DNA of 14,094 nucleotides. It comes from Ignavibacteriales bacterium (GTDB lineage Bacteria > Bacteroidota > Ignavibacteria > Ignavibacteriales > Melioribacteraceae). Below the pieces are notes generated by a model. The model did not search any database. It worked only from the letters and a program-made list of their open reading frames with translations, and was not told the origin of the DNA. The stretch spans positions 1-14,094 of the forward strand of contig JAFGID010000038.1 in the NCBI GenBank assembly GCA_016929735.1, read 5' to 3'. Made by a program: the position numbers and the translations under genes. Shown piece by piece: positions 1 to 5,989 of the stretch. The first letter of the stretch is position 1. The number at the start of each line of letters is the position of its first letter.

Positions 1-831
1 GGTGAAGTTAAGGTTGATGGAAATGATATAATTGTAAATGGTGACAGAATTACTATCTCAGCAGAAAAAGATCCCGCTAACTTGAAGTGGAAAGATTTAG
101 GAGCAGAAATCGTTGTTGAAGCAACTGGTGTATTTCGCTCACAAGAAGCCTGTATGAAACATATCGAAGCTGGTGCAAAAAAAGTTGTTCTAACAGTTCC
201 ATCTAAAGGTGATGTTGATGCAACGGTTGTTTTGGGTGTTAACGAAAATACACTTAAAGGAGATGAAAAAGTTATATCGAATGCTTCATGTACCACGAAC
301 TGTTTAGCCCCCGTTGCAAAGGTTCTGAACGATAAATTTGGAATCGTAAAAGGGTTTATGACAACTGTTCATGCATATACAAATGACCAGAATGTACTCG
401 ATTTACCACATAAAGATTTGAGGAGAGCAAGAGCAGCTGCAGTATCAATTATTCCTACAACGACCGGTGCAGCAAAAGCAGTTGGTAAAGTTATTCCTGA
501 TTTAAAAGGTAAATTAGACGGTTTTGCTCTTAGAGTTCCTACTCCAGATGGTTCAATTACGGATTTGGTTGCAGAAGTTAAGAAAGAAGTAACAGCAGAA
601 GAAATCAATAAAGCAATGAAAGAAGCTGCCGAAGGTTCATTAAAAGGTATTTTAGAATATACAGAAGATCCGATAGTATCTTGTGATATAGTTGGAAATC
701 CAGCTTCAAGTATTTTTGATTCTCTTTCAACTATGGCTAATGGAAATTTAGTTAAAGTTGTTAGCTGGTATGATAATGAATGGGGATATTCTTGCAGGGT
801 TGTGGATTTAATTTCAAAAATTGCAAAGTAA
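1..831 (+). CDS. gap: Glyceraldehyde-3-phosphate dehydrogenase, type I (5' partial)
   Basis: Phosphorylating GAPDH of glycolysis: it converts glyceraldehyde-3-phosphate, NAD and phosphate to 1,3-bisphosphoglycerate in the cytoplasm. The frame is open from base 1, so the gene enters from outside the window. 276 codons are visible against about 335 for the family, so roughly 60 N-terminal residues with most of the NAD-binding Rossmann fold are missing. The TTG at 82 is an internal Leu codon, not the start. Seen directly: the active-site motif SNASCTTNC (catalytic Cys at visible residue 97), the general-base His at visible 124 in TTVHAYT, the RRARAAA and IIPTTTGAAKA phosphate-site segments, RVPTPDGS, and the C-terminal WYDNEWGYS motif. 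All catalytic residues in the visible part are intact. pgk follows 86 bp downstream on the same strand, so the two steps are probably co-transcribed. The family call is near certain. Confidence 0.97.
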   Translation, partial: GEVKVDGNDIIVNGDRITISAEKDPANLKWKDLGAEIVVEATGVFRSQEACMKHIEAGAKKVVLTVPSKGDVDATVVLGVNENTLKGDEKVISNASCTTNCLAPVAKVLNDKFGIVKGFMTTVHAYTNDQNVLDLPHKDLRRARAAAVSIIPTTTGAAKAVGKVIPDLKGKLDGFALRVPTPDGSITDLVAEVKKEVTAEEINKAMKEAAEGSLKGILEYTEDPIVSCDIVGNPASSIFDSLSTMANGNLVKVVSWYDNEWGYSCRVVDLISKIAK

Positions 832-851
832 ATTAAAATGTAAATCTATTT

Positions 852-896
852 GTGCCTTTGTGACTTAGTGGAAAAACCACCTGGAATCGAAGGCAC
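852..896 (+). repeat. Nested stem-loop between gap and pgk, possible dispersed repeat
   Basis: A perfect 7-bp outer stem, GTGCCTT (852-858) with AAGGCAC (890-896), can be extended by a G-U pair. It encloses an inner GTGG/CCAC stem (868-871 and 877-880) with an AAAAA loop. There is no T-run after it, so it does not look like an intrinsic terminator. It sits in the 86-bp gap of a likely gap-pgk transcript and could stabilise or mark a processing point in the mRNA. The wording of the left arm (gtgcctttgtgacttagtgg) resembles short repeats that I recall as scattered in intergenic regions of Bacteroidota-type genomes. That recollection is not verified here. Confidence 0.5.
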
Positions 897-905
897 GAGT
901 AATTT

Positions 906-911
906 AAGGAG
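906..911 (+). promoter_or_regulatory. Shine-Dalgarno site of pgk
   Basis: AAGGAG lies 6 nt before the ATG at 918 and fixes the pgk start. Confidence 0.85.
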
Positions 912-917
912 AAATAA

Positions 918-2114
918 ATGAATAAATTATCAATTGCTCAAGTTGATTTGAAAGGGAAACGGGTTTTAGTCCGAGTTGATTTTAATGTTCCTTTTGATAA
1001 AGAATTAAAGATTACAGACGATACAAGAATAAGAGCAGCTATACCTACAATAAAGAAAATTATTCAGGATAATGGAAAAACAATTTTAATGAGTCATCTT
1101 GGTAGACCAAAAGGGCAACCAAAGCCAGAATTTACTTTGAAACCTGTTGCTGTCAGATTAAGTGAATTACTTGACAAGGAAGTCAAATTTGCACCTGATT
1201 GTATTGGTGAACAAGTTGAAAAAATTGTTGGCGCACTGAAAGATGGCGAAGTTCTATTGTTAGAAAATGTCAGATTCTATGCAGAAGAAGAAAAGAATAA
1301 TCCTGATTTTGCTGAAAAATTAGCAAGACTTGGTGATGTATATATTAACGATGCATTCGGAAGTGCACACAGAGCACACGCTTCTACTGAAGGTGTTACA
1401 AAATTTATTAAAATAAATGCAGCTGGTTACCTAATGCAAAAAGAAATTGATTATCTTGATAAAGTTGTTTCAAATGCAGAAAAACCATTCACCGCAATTC
1501 TTGGTGGTGCAAAAATTTCGGGTAAAATTGATGTGATTCAAAATTTGATGGGTAAAGTAGATAATCTAATTATCGGTGGTGGAATGATTTTTACATTCTA
1601 CAAAGCGATGGGATACGAAATAGGTAAATCGTTAGTTGAAGAAGAAAAAATTGATGTAGCAAAGGAAGTAATTGAAAAGTTGAAGAATTCTTCAGTTAAA
1701 TTTTTATTACCAACAGATGTTGTGATTGCATCTGAATTTAGTAATGATTCTGAGCCTTCCATTGTCGAAGCCGATAAAATTCCTGCTGATAAACTCGGAT
1801 TAGATATCGGTCCGGAAAGCATAAAAGAATTTACTCAAGTCGTTGAAAACAGCAAAACAGTTGTATGGAACGGTCCGATGGGTGTATTTGAATTTGAAAA
1901 ATATGCAAAAGGAACATTCGCAATTGCAGAAGCATTAGCAAACGCAACAGAGAAAGGTGCAGTTACAGTTGTTGGTGGTGGTGATTCTGCTGCTGCAATT
2001 AACAAAGCCGGTTTTGATGATAAAGTATCTCATGTTTCTACAGGCGGTGGTGCTTCACTTGAATTTTTGGAAGGAAAGCAACTACCCGGTGTCATTGCTC
2101 TTAACGAAGTTTGA
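918..2114 (+). CDS. pgk: Phosphoglycerate kinase
   Basis: Transfers phosphate from 1,3-bisphosphoglycerate to ADP, giving 3-phosphoglycerate and ATP; cytoplasmic, and the step directly after GAPDH. The 398-residue length is standard for bacterial PGK. Seen in order: RVDFNVP (19-25) and the DDTRIRA segment (34-40) of the N-terminal substrate domain, SHLGRPKG (59-66), LLLENVRF near 114-121, and INDAFGSAHRAHAS near 143-156. In the C-terminal nucleotide domain are ILGGAKISGKI near 194-204, WNGPMGVFE, VVGGGDSAAA (351-360) and HVSTGGGAS (372-380). Nothing essential is missing. The start is set by the AAGGAG site at 906. The gap-pgk order is a common glycolytic pairing. A terminator 26 bp after the stop ends the unit, so no tpi or other glycolytic gene follows. 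Confidence 0.99.
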   Translation: MNKLSIAQVDLKGKRVLVRVDFNVPFDKELKITDDTRIRAAIPTIKKIIQDNGKTILMSHLGRPKGQPKPEFTLKPVAVRLSELLDKEVKFAPDCIGEQVEKIVGALKDGEVLLLENVRFYAEEEKNNPDFAEKLARLGDVYINDAFGSAHRAHASTEGVTKFIKINAAGYLMQKEIDYLDKVVSNAEKPFTAILGGAKISGKIDVIQNLMGKVDNLIIGGGMIFTFYKAMGYEIGKSLVEEEKIDVAKEVIEKLKNSSVKFLLPTDVVIASEFSNDSEPSIVEADKIPADKLGLDIGPESIKEFTQVVENSKTVVWNGPMGVFEFEKYAKGTFAIAEALANATEKGAVTVVGGGDSAAAINKAGFDDKVSHVSTGGGASLEFLEGKQLPGVIALNEV

Positions 2115-2135
2115 TTATCACAATTTCATAAAATT

Positions 2136-2167
2136 AAAAACCCGCAATGAAAATTGCGGGTTTTTTT
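2136..2167. terminator. Bidirectional intrinsic terminator between pgk and the M49 gene
   Basis: A perfect 8-bp stem CCCGCAAT/ATTGCGGG (2141-2148 and 2153-2160) is closed by a GAAA tetraloop. T7 follows on the plus strand (2161-2167), and A5 precedes it (2136-2140), which gives a T-run on the minus strand. It lies between two convergent genes and can serve both. Confidence 0.92.
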
Positions 2168-2178
2168 AATGGGATTTA

Positions 2179-3834
2179 TTAATGCTGTATTTGGAAGACC
2201 GGTTTGATATCAACGGGTAAATCTATTAATTTTTCCTTTAGTTTTATCATTGTTTCAGATTCAACTCCATATTTTTCAACTAATGCTTTTGTTCCTTTGT
2301 AGTCTCCAGTAGCTTGTAACAACAAAACTTTATTTGACAATGACTTAACACCTTCGAAAATCTTATCAAAATTTACTTTAACTCTATTTGTACTGTCGTT
2401 ATATTCGTACGCACCAAATTCTTGTAAGTAATTATATATTATTGAGTTGCCAATCGCATGTGCTGAAGTTACACCAAATCTAACCGAACGGAAAATACCT
2501 GCCAGAAATGTGCAATAAAATTCATTTTCCATTGAAGCAGGATATTCACCCTTTTCAATCATAAAAATATTTGTATACATTCCAAGAATGTCTGCTTTAC
2601 ACTCTTCAATTTTCGAATATTGTTCCTTTAATTCTTTTTTTACTTCTGTATCTCTACCACCAACTTTTATAAATCCAGGTCCAACGCCGTGAGAAATTTC
2701 ATGCATTAAAGTATGGTTAAAAAATGCATCAAATGTTACATATTTTAATTGTTCCTCATCTAATACTTGTTCAGCGATAGGGTAGAGGAGTTTCTCGAAT
2801 TTCGCTTCGTGAATATTTTTTAGCATTACCTTTTTCGAACCTTTGTCCTTTCGGACTCGTTCATCGTTTGGTAGATTAAATGCTAATGTTTGTTGTGCAG
2901 ATTTACTATCCCCAGCACAGAACACCTCATTAACAACCACAATTGGAGATTCTTCTCCTCGTTCAAAATTTTTCATTTCATCAGGATAGGGAAGATTATT
3001 TTCAATGTCAGTTAAATAATTCGCAAATCTTTCAAGTTTCTTGGATTCTTCCTTATCAACGAGTGTGATAAAACACTCAAAGGCTGCTTTATAGTTAAAT
3101 AATCCATCCTCATAAACTTCGTAAGGTCCTATAACAACTTCGATTGAATGATTTTTTAAATCCATCCAAGCAATATCACTTTCATAATAATCGTTTGTTT
3201 CAAATCCTTTTGCTCGGGTGTTTAAATAATTTTTTAATGACAAATTATCAGCATAATTTGCGGCTTCATATAAAAGTTTGCTGATTTTCTGCAGTTTATC
3301 TTTATAATATTCCGAATACGGAATAGCGATTAATCGTCCATTATCTCGTCTTATGACTGTAAATTCACTTGTAAATGGCTTCAAATCTTCATTATTATTC
3401 TTAATCCATTCCTCAAATTCCTGTTTGTTTATATTTTCAGGATAAAAATTTGCTCCAAGTGGTTTTTCTGTTGTTCCGATAAATGGTTTGTCACTATCTA
3501 ATCTATCCCATGGACCGAACATAATATTAAAATATTCCAATTGTAATTTTGATATTTCGTCTTTAGAATTGATTAGAGTATCCCTAATAGCAAAATTTTT
3601 TGAATAAACCTGTTCAAGAAAAAGTTCATCAATGATAATTGCTGCTTCATATAATTTTTGGATAACTATTTTTTGACGCTCATCCAAAAATGAATCATCA
3701 TATTTAATCTCCACCTTAGCAAATTGTGCAATTTTCTTCTCTAACATCTCTTTTTCTCCATTTTCAACTTTATCTGAACAATTTATTAAAATAATTACAA
3801 AAAATAATAAAATGATGATTCTTAATGTTTTCAA
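2179..3834 (-). CDS. Dipeptidyl-peptidase III-like zinc peptidase (family M49), lipoprotein
   Basis: Predicted metallo-exopeptidase anchored to the envelope; DPP III enzymes remove dipeptides from the N-terminus of short peptides. With the start at 3834 it has 551 residues. The zinc signature is HEISH (378-382), with the third ligand and partner in EECKAD (410-415). DPP III normally has a hexapeptide HEXXGH; the five-residue form is unusual, and I recall it from Caldithrix abyssi DPP III. The N-terminus is a classic lipoprotein signal: KTLR, a run of I/L/F/V, then LINC with the lipid Cys at residue 19. The open frame reaches a TTG at 3876. The TTG at 3834 is preferred because GAGG lies 5 nt before it (complement 3840-3843), because it gives a normal short signal peptide, and because a candidate promoter core (3866-3895) overlaps the longer version. 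Single-gene unit, convergent with pgk and divergent from the DUF6600 gene. The substrate is unknown. Confidence 0.88.
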   Translation of the reverse strand: MKTLRIIILLFFVIILINCSDKVENGEKEMLEKKIAQFAKVEIKYDDSFLDERQKIVIQKLYEAAIIIDELFLEQVYSKNFAIRDTLINSKDEISKLQLEYFNIMFGPWDRLDSDKPFIGTTEKPLGANFYPENINKQEFEEWIKNNNEDLKPFTSEFTVIRRDNGRLIAIPYSEYYKDKLQKISKLLYEAANYADNLSLKNYLNTRAKGFETNDYYESDIAWMDLKNHSIEVVIGPYEVYEDGLFNYKAAFECFITLVDKEESKKLERFANYLTDIENNLPYPDEMKNFERGEESPIVVVNEVFCAGDSKSAQQTLAFNLPNDERVRKDKGSKKVMLKNIHEAKFEKLLYPIAEQVLDEEQLKYVTFDAFFNHTLMHEISHGVGPGFIKVGGRDTEVKKELKEQYSKIEECKADILGMYTNIFMIEKGEYPASMENEFYCTFLAGIFRSVRFGVTSAHAIGNSIIYNYLQEFGAYEYNDSTNRVKVNFDKIFEGVKSLSNKVLLLQATGDYKGTKALVEKYGVESETMIKLKEKLIDLPVDIKPVFQIQH

Positions 3835-3865
3835 ATTAACCTCAAAATAATTAAAAGTTTTATGT

Positions 3866-3895
3866 GAAATATACAATTATTAAGTGAAATACAAA
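3866..3895 (-). promoter_or_regulatory. Candidate Bacteroidota-type promoter of the M49 gene
   Basis: Read on the minus strand: TTTG (complement of 3892-3895), an 18-nt spacer, then TATATTTC (complement of 3866-3873). This is one mismatch from the -7 consensus TAnnTTTG. Transcription would begin near 3860, leaving a leader of about 25 nt before the TTG at 3834. The match is by eye in AT-rich DNA, so it is moderate evidence. Confidence 0.45.
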
Positions 3896-3954
3896 AGTGA
3901 AAACCAATAATTCTTTAACTGTCTAATATTGTGGACAAAAATTGGGTTAAGTCT

Positions 3955-3970
3955 ATTGCAAATAAGCAAT
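3955..3970. promoter_or_regulatory. Short inverted repeat upstream of the sigma-54-like promoter
   Basis: ATTGC (3955-3959) and GCAAT (3966-3970) form a dyad with a 6-bp spacer, about 17 bp upstream of the -24 element at 3987. It could be an activator or repressor half-site pair. The arms are short, so chance is possible. Confidence 0.25.
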
Positions 3971-3986
3971 TATGGGTAAAAAATGA

Positions 3987-4002
3987 TTGGCACAATGATT
4001 GT
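3987..4002 (+). promoter_or_regulatory. Sigma-54-type (-24/-12) promoter of the DUF6600 gene
   Basis: TTGGCAC (3987-3993), 5 nt, then TTGT (3999-4002). The GG of the -24 box and the GT of the -12 box are 12 nt apart, the exact spacing of the RpoN consensus TGGCAC-N5-TTGC. The only departure is T for C in the -12 box. The predicted start is near 4014, giving a leader of about 40 nt before the start codon at 4053. If real, expression needs RpoN and an AAA+ enhancer-binding protein, neither of which is encoded in this window. Confidence 0.6.
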
Positions 4003-4040
4003 AAATAAATAAACAGAAAATTCAATCAACAACATCTAAA

Positions 4041-4047
4041 AAGGAGG
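4041..4047 (+). promoter_or_regulatory. Shine-Dalgarno site that decides the DUF6600 start
   Basis: AAGGAGG ends 5 nt before the ATG at 4053 and only 2 nt before the in-frame GTG at 4050. The ATG is therefore the likely start. Confidence 0.8.
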
Positions 4048-4052
4048 ATGTG

Positions 4053-5525
4053 ATGAAAAAGTTAGTTTTAATAGCAGCAGTTATTTTGCTCTCAGCTTTT
4101 AGTTTAAGAGCAGAAATATCACGACCTATGCATGGAGTTAATTTTAATTATTTCTATCATTCATTATCTCCTTATGGAGAATGGATAGCCATAGATTATG
4201 ATGTTTATGTATGGCGTCCTTATGGTCGTGTTACAACGTGGTCACCATATTATGATGGTAGATGGTCTTATACAAGTTACGGTTGGTATTGGGAATCTTA
4301 TGAACCATTTGGTTGGGCAGTATATCATTATGGCAGATGGTATTATGATAATTATTATGGATGGATTTGGATACCTGATTATGAATGGGGACCTTCTTGG
4401 GTTGAATGGAGATATAATGACACATATATTGGTTGGGCTCCATTACCACCTTATGCATCATTTAGAATTAATGTTGGAATTTATTTTTCAGTAAACTGGT
4501 ATTCGAACTATAATTATTGGAAATTTGTTCGTCATACTCATTTTTGCCACAGTCATGTTTATCATCATTATGTTGCTTACAATCACGTTAATTATATCTT
4601 CAATACGACAAAGTATAGAACAAATTATGGATATTCAAATGGAAGAGTGGTAAACTATGGAGTTGATAGATCATATATTGAGAAAAGAGGTAATTATAAA
4701 ATAAGAGAACGAGAGGTGGTTGAAACATCAAAATATAGGGATTATTCTTCTAATAGGAATTTAAGTAATGATAGAGTTGAAATGTATCGCCCGACTGATA
4801 CTGAAGTAAACAAATATCGTGATTTTAACAGAGATGAGATAAAGACATCAGATAGAAAAACTGACTTACAGACAGATAAGATTGTCGTCAACACAAGAAC
4901 AAACAGTCGTGATTATACAATAAATGAAAAGAATGATGTTTATACAAGCAATCGTGATGTAGATGTTAACAGATATGATAATAAAACTGAGGATGTTAAG
5001 ACAACAAATAGAAATACTGACATAAAGAAAGAAGATAACACAAAGACGACAACTAATCGTGACGTAAATAAGAATTATTATAATACAGAAGATACAAAAT
5101 CAAAAAATACCAATACTAATACCTTTAACAGAAATGATGATGTGTATAAAAATTCTTATAACACTGATAGAAAAACTGAAAATACTACAAACAGAGATAA
5201 TTCCAAAGATTATAATACTAAAACAACAGATGTAAAGAAGAATTATGAAATAAGAACTGATGTAAACACTAAAACAACAACTACGCGTGATTATAATACT
5301 AATTATTCTAATAACAATACAACTAAAAACACAGAAGTTAAAAAAAATAATTATAATACTAAAACTCAAAACATAAAGACTGAGACAAAAAAGAACACGA
5401 CAACTTACGAGAAAAAGGATGTAAATAAAAATACAAATACAAAAACTACTGTAACAAAAAACAATACATCCAATAATAACAGAAATAATACACAATCAAA
5501 TAATACAGTTACAAAAAAACGCTAA
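4053..5525 (+). CDS. Secreted DUF6600-type protein with a long Asn/Thr/Lys-rich tail
   Basis: Function unknown. The 490-residue product starts with a clean signal peptide (MKKLVLIAAV to about Ala-20, cleavage after SLRA). Residues about 36-135 are a dense Trp/Tyr/Gly/Pro segment with repeated units: LSPYGEW, VWRPYGRV, YDGRW, YGWYW, PFGWAVYHYGRW, YGWIWIPDYEWGPSWVEWR, IGWAPLPP. This matches what I know of DUF6600 domains of Gram-negative exported proteins. A His cluster follows (H161, 163, 166, 168, 171, 172, 178, with C165). From about residue 205 to the end the chain is almost free of hydrophobic clusters and is made of degenerate NRD, NTKTTT, YNT and DVKKN units, so it is probably disordered. 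It has its own sigma-54-like promoter and terminator. Expected location is the periplasm or cell surface; no lipobox is seen. Confidence 0.85.
   Translation: MKKLVLIAAVILLSAFSLRAEISRPMHGVNFNYFYHSLSPYGEWIAIDYDVYVWRPYGRVTTWSPYYDGRWSYTSYGWYWESYEPFGWAVYHYGRWYYDNYYGWIWIPDYEWGPSWVEWRYNDTYIGWAPLPPYASFRINVGIYFSVNWYSNYNYWKFVRHTHFCHSHVYHHYVAYNHVNYIFNTTKYRTNYGYSNGRVVNYGVDRSYIEKRGNYKIREREVVETSKYRDYSSNRNLSNDRVEMYRPTDTEVNKYRDFNRDEIKTSDRKTDLQTDKIVVNTRTNSRDYTINEKNDVYTSNRDVDVNRYDNKTEDVKTTNRNTDIKKEDNTKTTTNRDVNKNYYNTEDTKSKNTNTNTFNRNDDVYKNSYNTDRKTENTTNRDNSKDYNTKTTDVKKNYEIRTDVNTKTTTTRDYNTNYSNNNTTKNTEVKKNNYNTKTQNIKTETKKNTTTYEKKDVNKNTNTKTTVTKNNTSNNNRNNTQSNNTVTKKR
4665..5522 (+). repeat. Low-complexity coding repeat region (tail of the DUF6600-type protein)
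   Basis: About 285 codons dominated by Asn, Thr, Lys, Asp and Arg. Imperfect units such as TTNRDVNKNYYNTED and TTTTRDYNTNY recur at irregular distances. At DNA level it is strongly purine-rich (aat, aca, aaa, gat codons). This explains a long hydrophobic-looking open frame on the opposite strand, which is not a gene. Confidence 0.7.
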
Positions 5526-5530
5526 ATTAT

Positions 5531-5568
5531 TGAGTGACTGACTTGTCAGATTACATATAGATTACTCA
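5531..5568. other. Nested dyad symmetry downstream of the DUF6600 gene
   Basis: TGAGT (5531-5535) pairs with ACTCA (5564-5568) and encloses CTGAC-TT-GTCAG (5538-5549). It lies in the 3' untranslated region, just before the terminator. It could be an mRNA 3'-end structure or a protein site. No function can be assigned. Confidence 0.25.
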
Positions 5569-5581
5569 TCGATGCATCTTC

Positions 5582-5609
5582 AAAACCCTGCGAAAGCAGG
5601 GTTTTTTTT
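5582..5609 (+). terminator. Intrinsic terminator of the DUF6600 gene
   Basis: ACCCTGC (5585-5591), GAAA loop (5592-5595), GCAGGGT (5596-5602), followed by a T8 run (5602-5609). The stem can be extended by A-T pairs into the T-run. It uses the same GAAA-loop layout as the terminator after pgk. Confidence 0.92.
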
Positions 5610-5665
5610 AAGTTTATAATATTTAAGAAAAATGTTAGAATATTTTTTTATTGATTTAAATATTG

Positions 5666-5673
5666 TATATTTG
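5666..5673 (+). promoter_or_regulatory. -7 element of the tRNA-Ser promoter
   Basis: TATATTTG matches the Bacteroidota -7 consensus TAnnTTTG exactly. It lies 36 bp before the mature tRNA 5' end, leaving a short precursor leader. The -33 region is only a T-run (5643-5649). Confidence 0.5.
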
Positions 5674-5709
5674 CACACAATTTATTGTAAAATTCAAACC
5701 AACAATCAC

Positions 5710-5796
5710 GGAGAGGTGGGTGAGTGGCTGAAACCAACGGTTTGCTAAACCGTCGTACCTTAACGGGTACCGCGAGTTCGAATCTCGCCCTCTCCG
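5710..5796 (+). tRNA. tRNA-Ser (anticodon GCU)
   Basis: A class II tRNA of 87 nt that reads AGC/AGU serine codons. The acceptor stem GGAGAGG (5710-5716) pairs perfectly with CCTCTCC (5789-5795), and the discriminator is G5796. The anticodon stem ACGGT/ACCGT (5737-5741 and 5749-5753) carries loop TTGCTAA with anticodon GCT at 5744-5746. The long variable arm GTACC/GGTAC (5755-5759 and 5766-5770) is typical of serine tRNAs. The T arm is GCGAG-TTCGAAT-CTCGC (5772-5788). The 3' CCA is not encoded (CACA follows), so it must be added by nucleotidyltransferase. No integrase or repeated 3' end is visible nearby, so there is no sign of use as an integration site. Confidence 0.97.
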
Positions 5797-5888
5797 CACA
5801 CTTTTCTTTTATCTTCTAAAACAACTTTTAATTATTTCAGTATTAGCTACAATGTGTTTATTTTTATATTTTCAATTATTATTAATTT

Positions 5889-5938
5889 CTTAACATTTTT
5901 TTAATAAAAAATTAACATATTATTTAAATTTATAACAT
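5889..5938 (+). promoter_or_regulatory. Candidate Pho-box array upstream of the PiT gene
   Basis: Three 8-mers at exact 11-bp spacing: CTTAACAT (5889), TTTAATAA (5900) and ATTAACAT (5911). A further TATAACAT lies at 5931. The word TAACAT occurs three times. The units resemble the tandem 11-bp phased PyTTAAPyPyW repeats known as Pho boxes in cyanobacteria, with one or two mismatches each. A promoter-like pair follows directly: TTTA at 5923, 17 nt, TATAATTG at 5944. The local AT content is very high, so chance cannot be excluded. The main support is the similar array upstream of the TonB receptor gene. Confidence 0.45.
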
Positions 5939-5951
5939 AACTTTATAATTG
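5923..5951 (+). promoter_or_regulatory. Candidate promoter of the PiT gene
   Basis: TTTA (5923-5926), a 17-nt spacer, then TATAATTG (5944-5951), one mismatch from TAnnTTTG. The same TTTA-N17 geometry is seen upstream of the TonB receptor gene. It leaves a leader of about 30 nt before the ATG at 5990. No strong Shine-Dalgarno is present there (weak AGAAG at 5977-5981). Confidence 0.35.
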
Positions 5952-5989
5952 TTATTAAACTTATTTTTTTATAAATAGAAGTAATTGTA

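Noticed and set aside
1957..2169. 70-residue plus-strand frame overlapping the pgk end
   Set aside because: It lies in another frame of the conserved C-terminal pgk motifs and runs into the terminator; no ribosome site.
5100..5495. 131-residue minus-strand frame rich in Ile/Ser/Cys, looking like a membrane protein
   Set aside because: It is the complement of the Asn/Thr/Lys-rich repeat tail (AAT, ACA, AAA codons read backwards as Ile, Cys, Phe), with no ribosome site or recognisable family.
5710..5796. tRNA-Ser as an integration site for a mobile element
   Set aside because: No integrase, no repeated tRNA 3' end and no compositional break are visible nearby.
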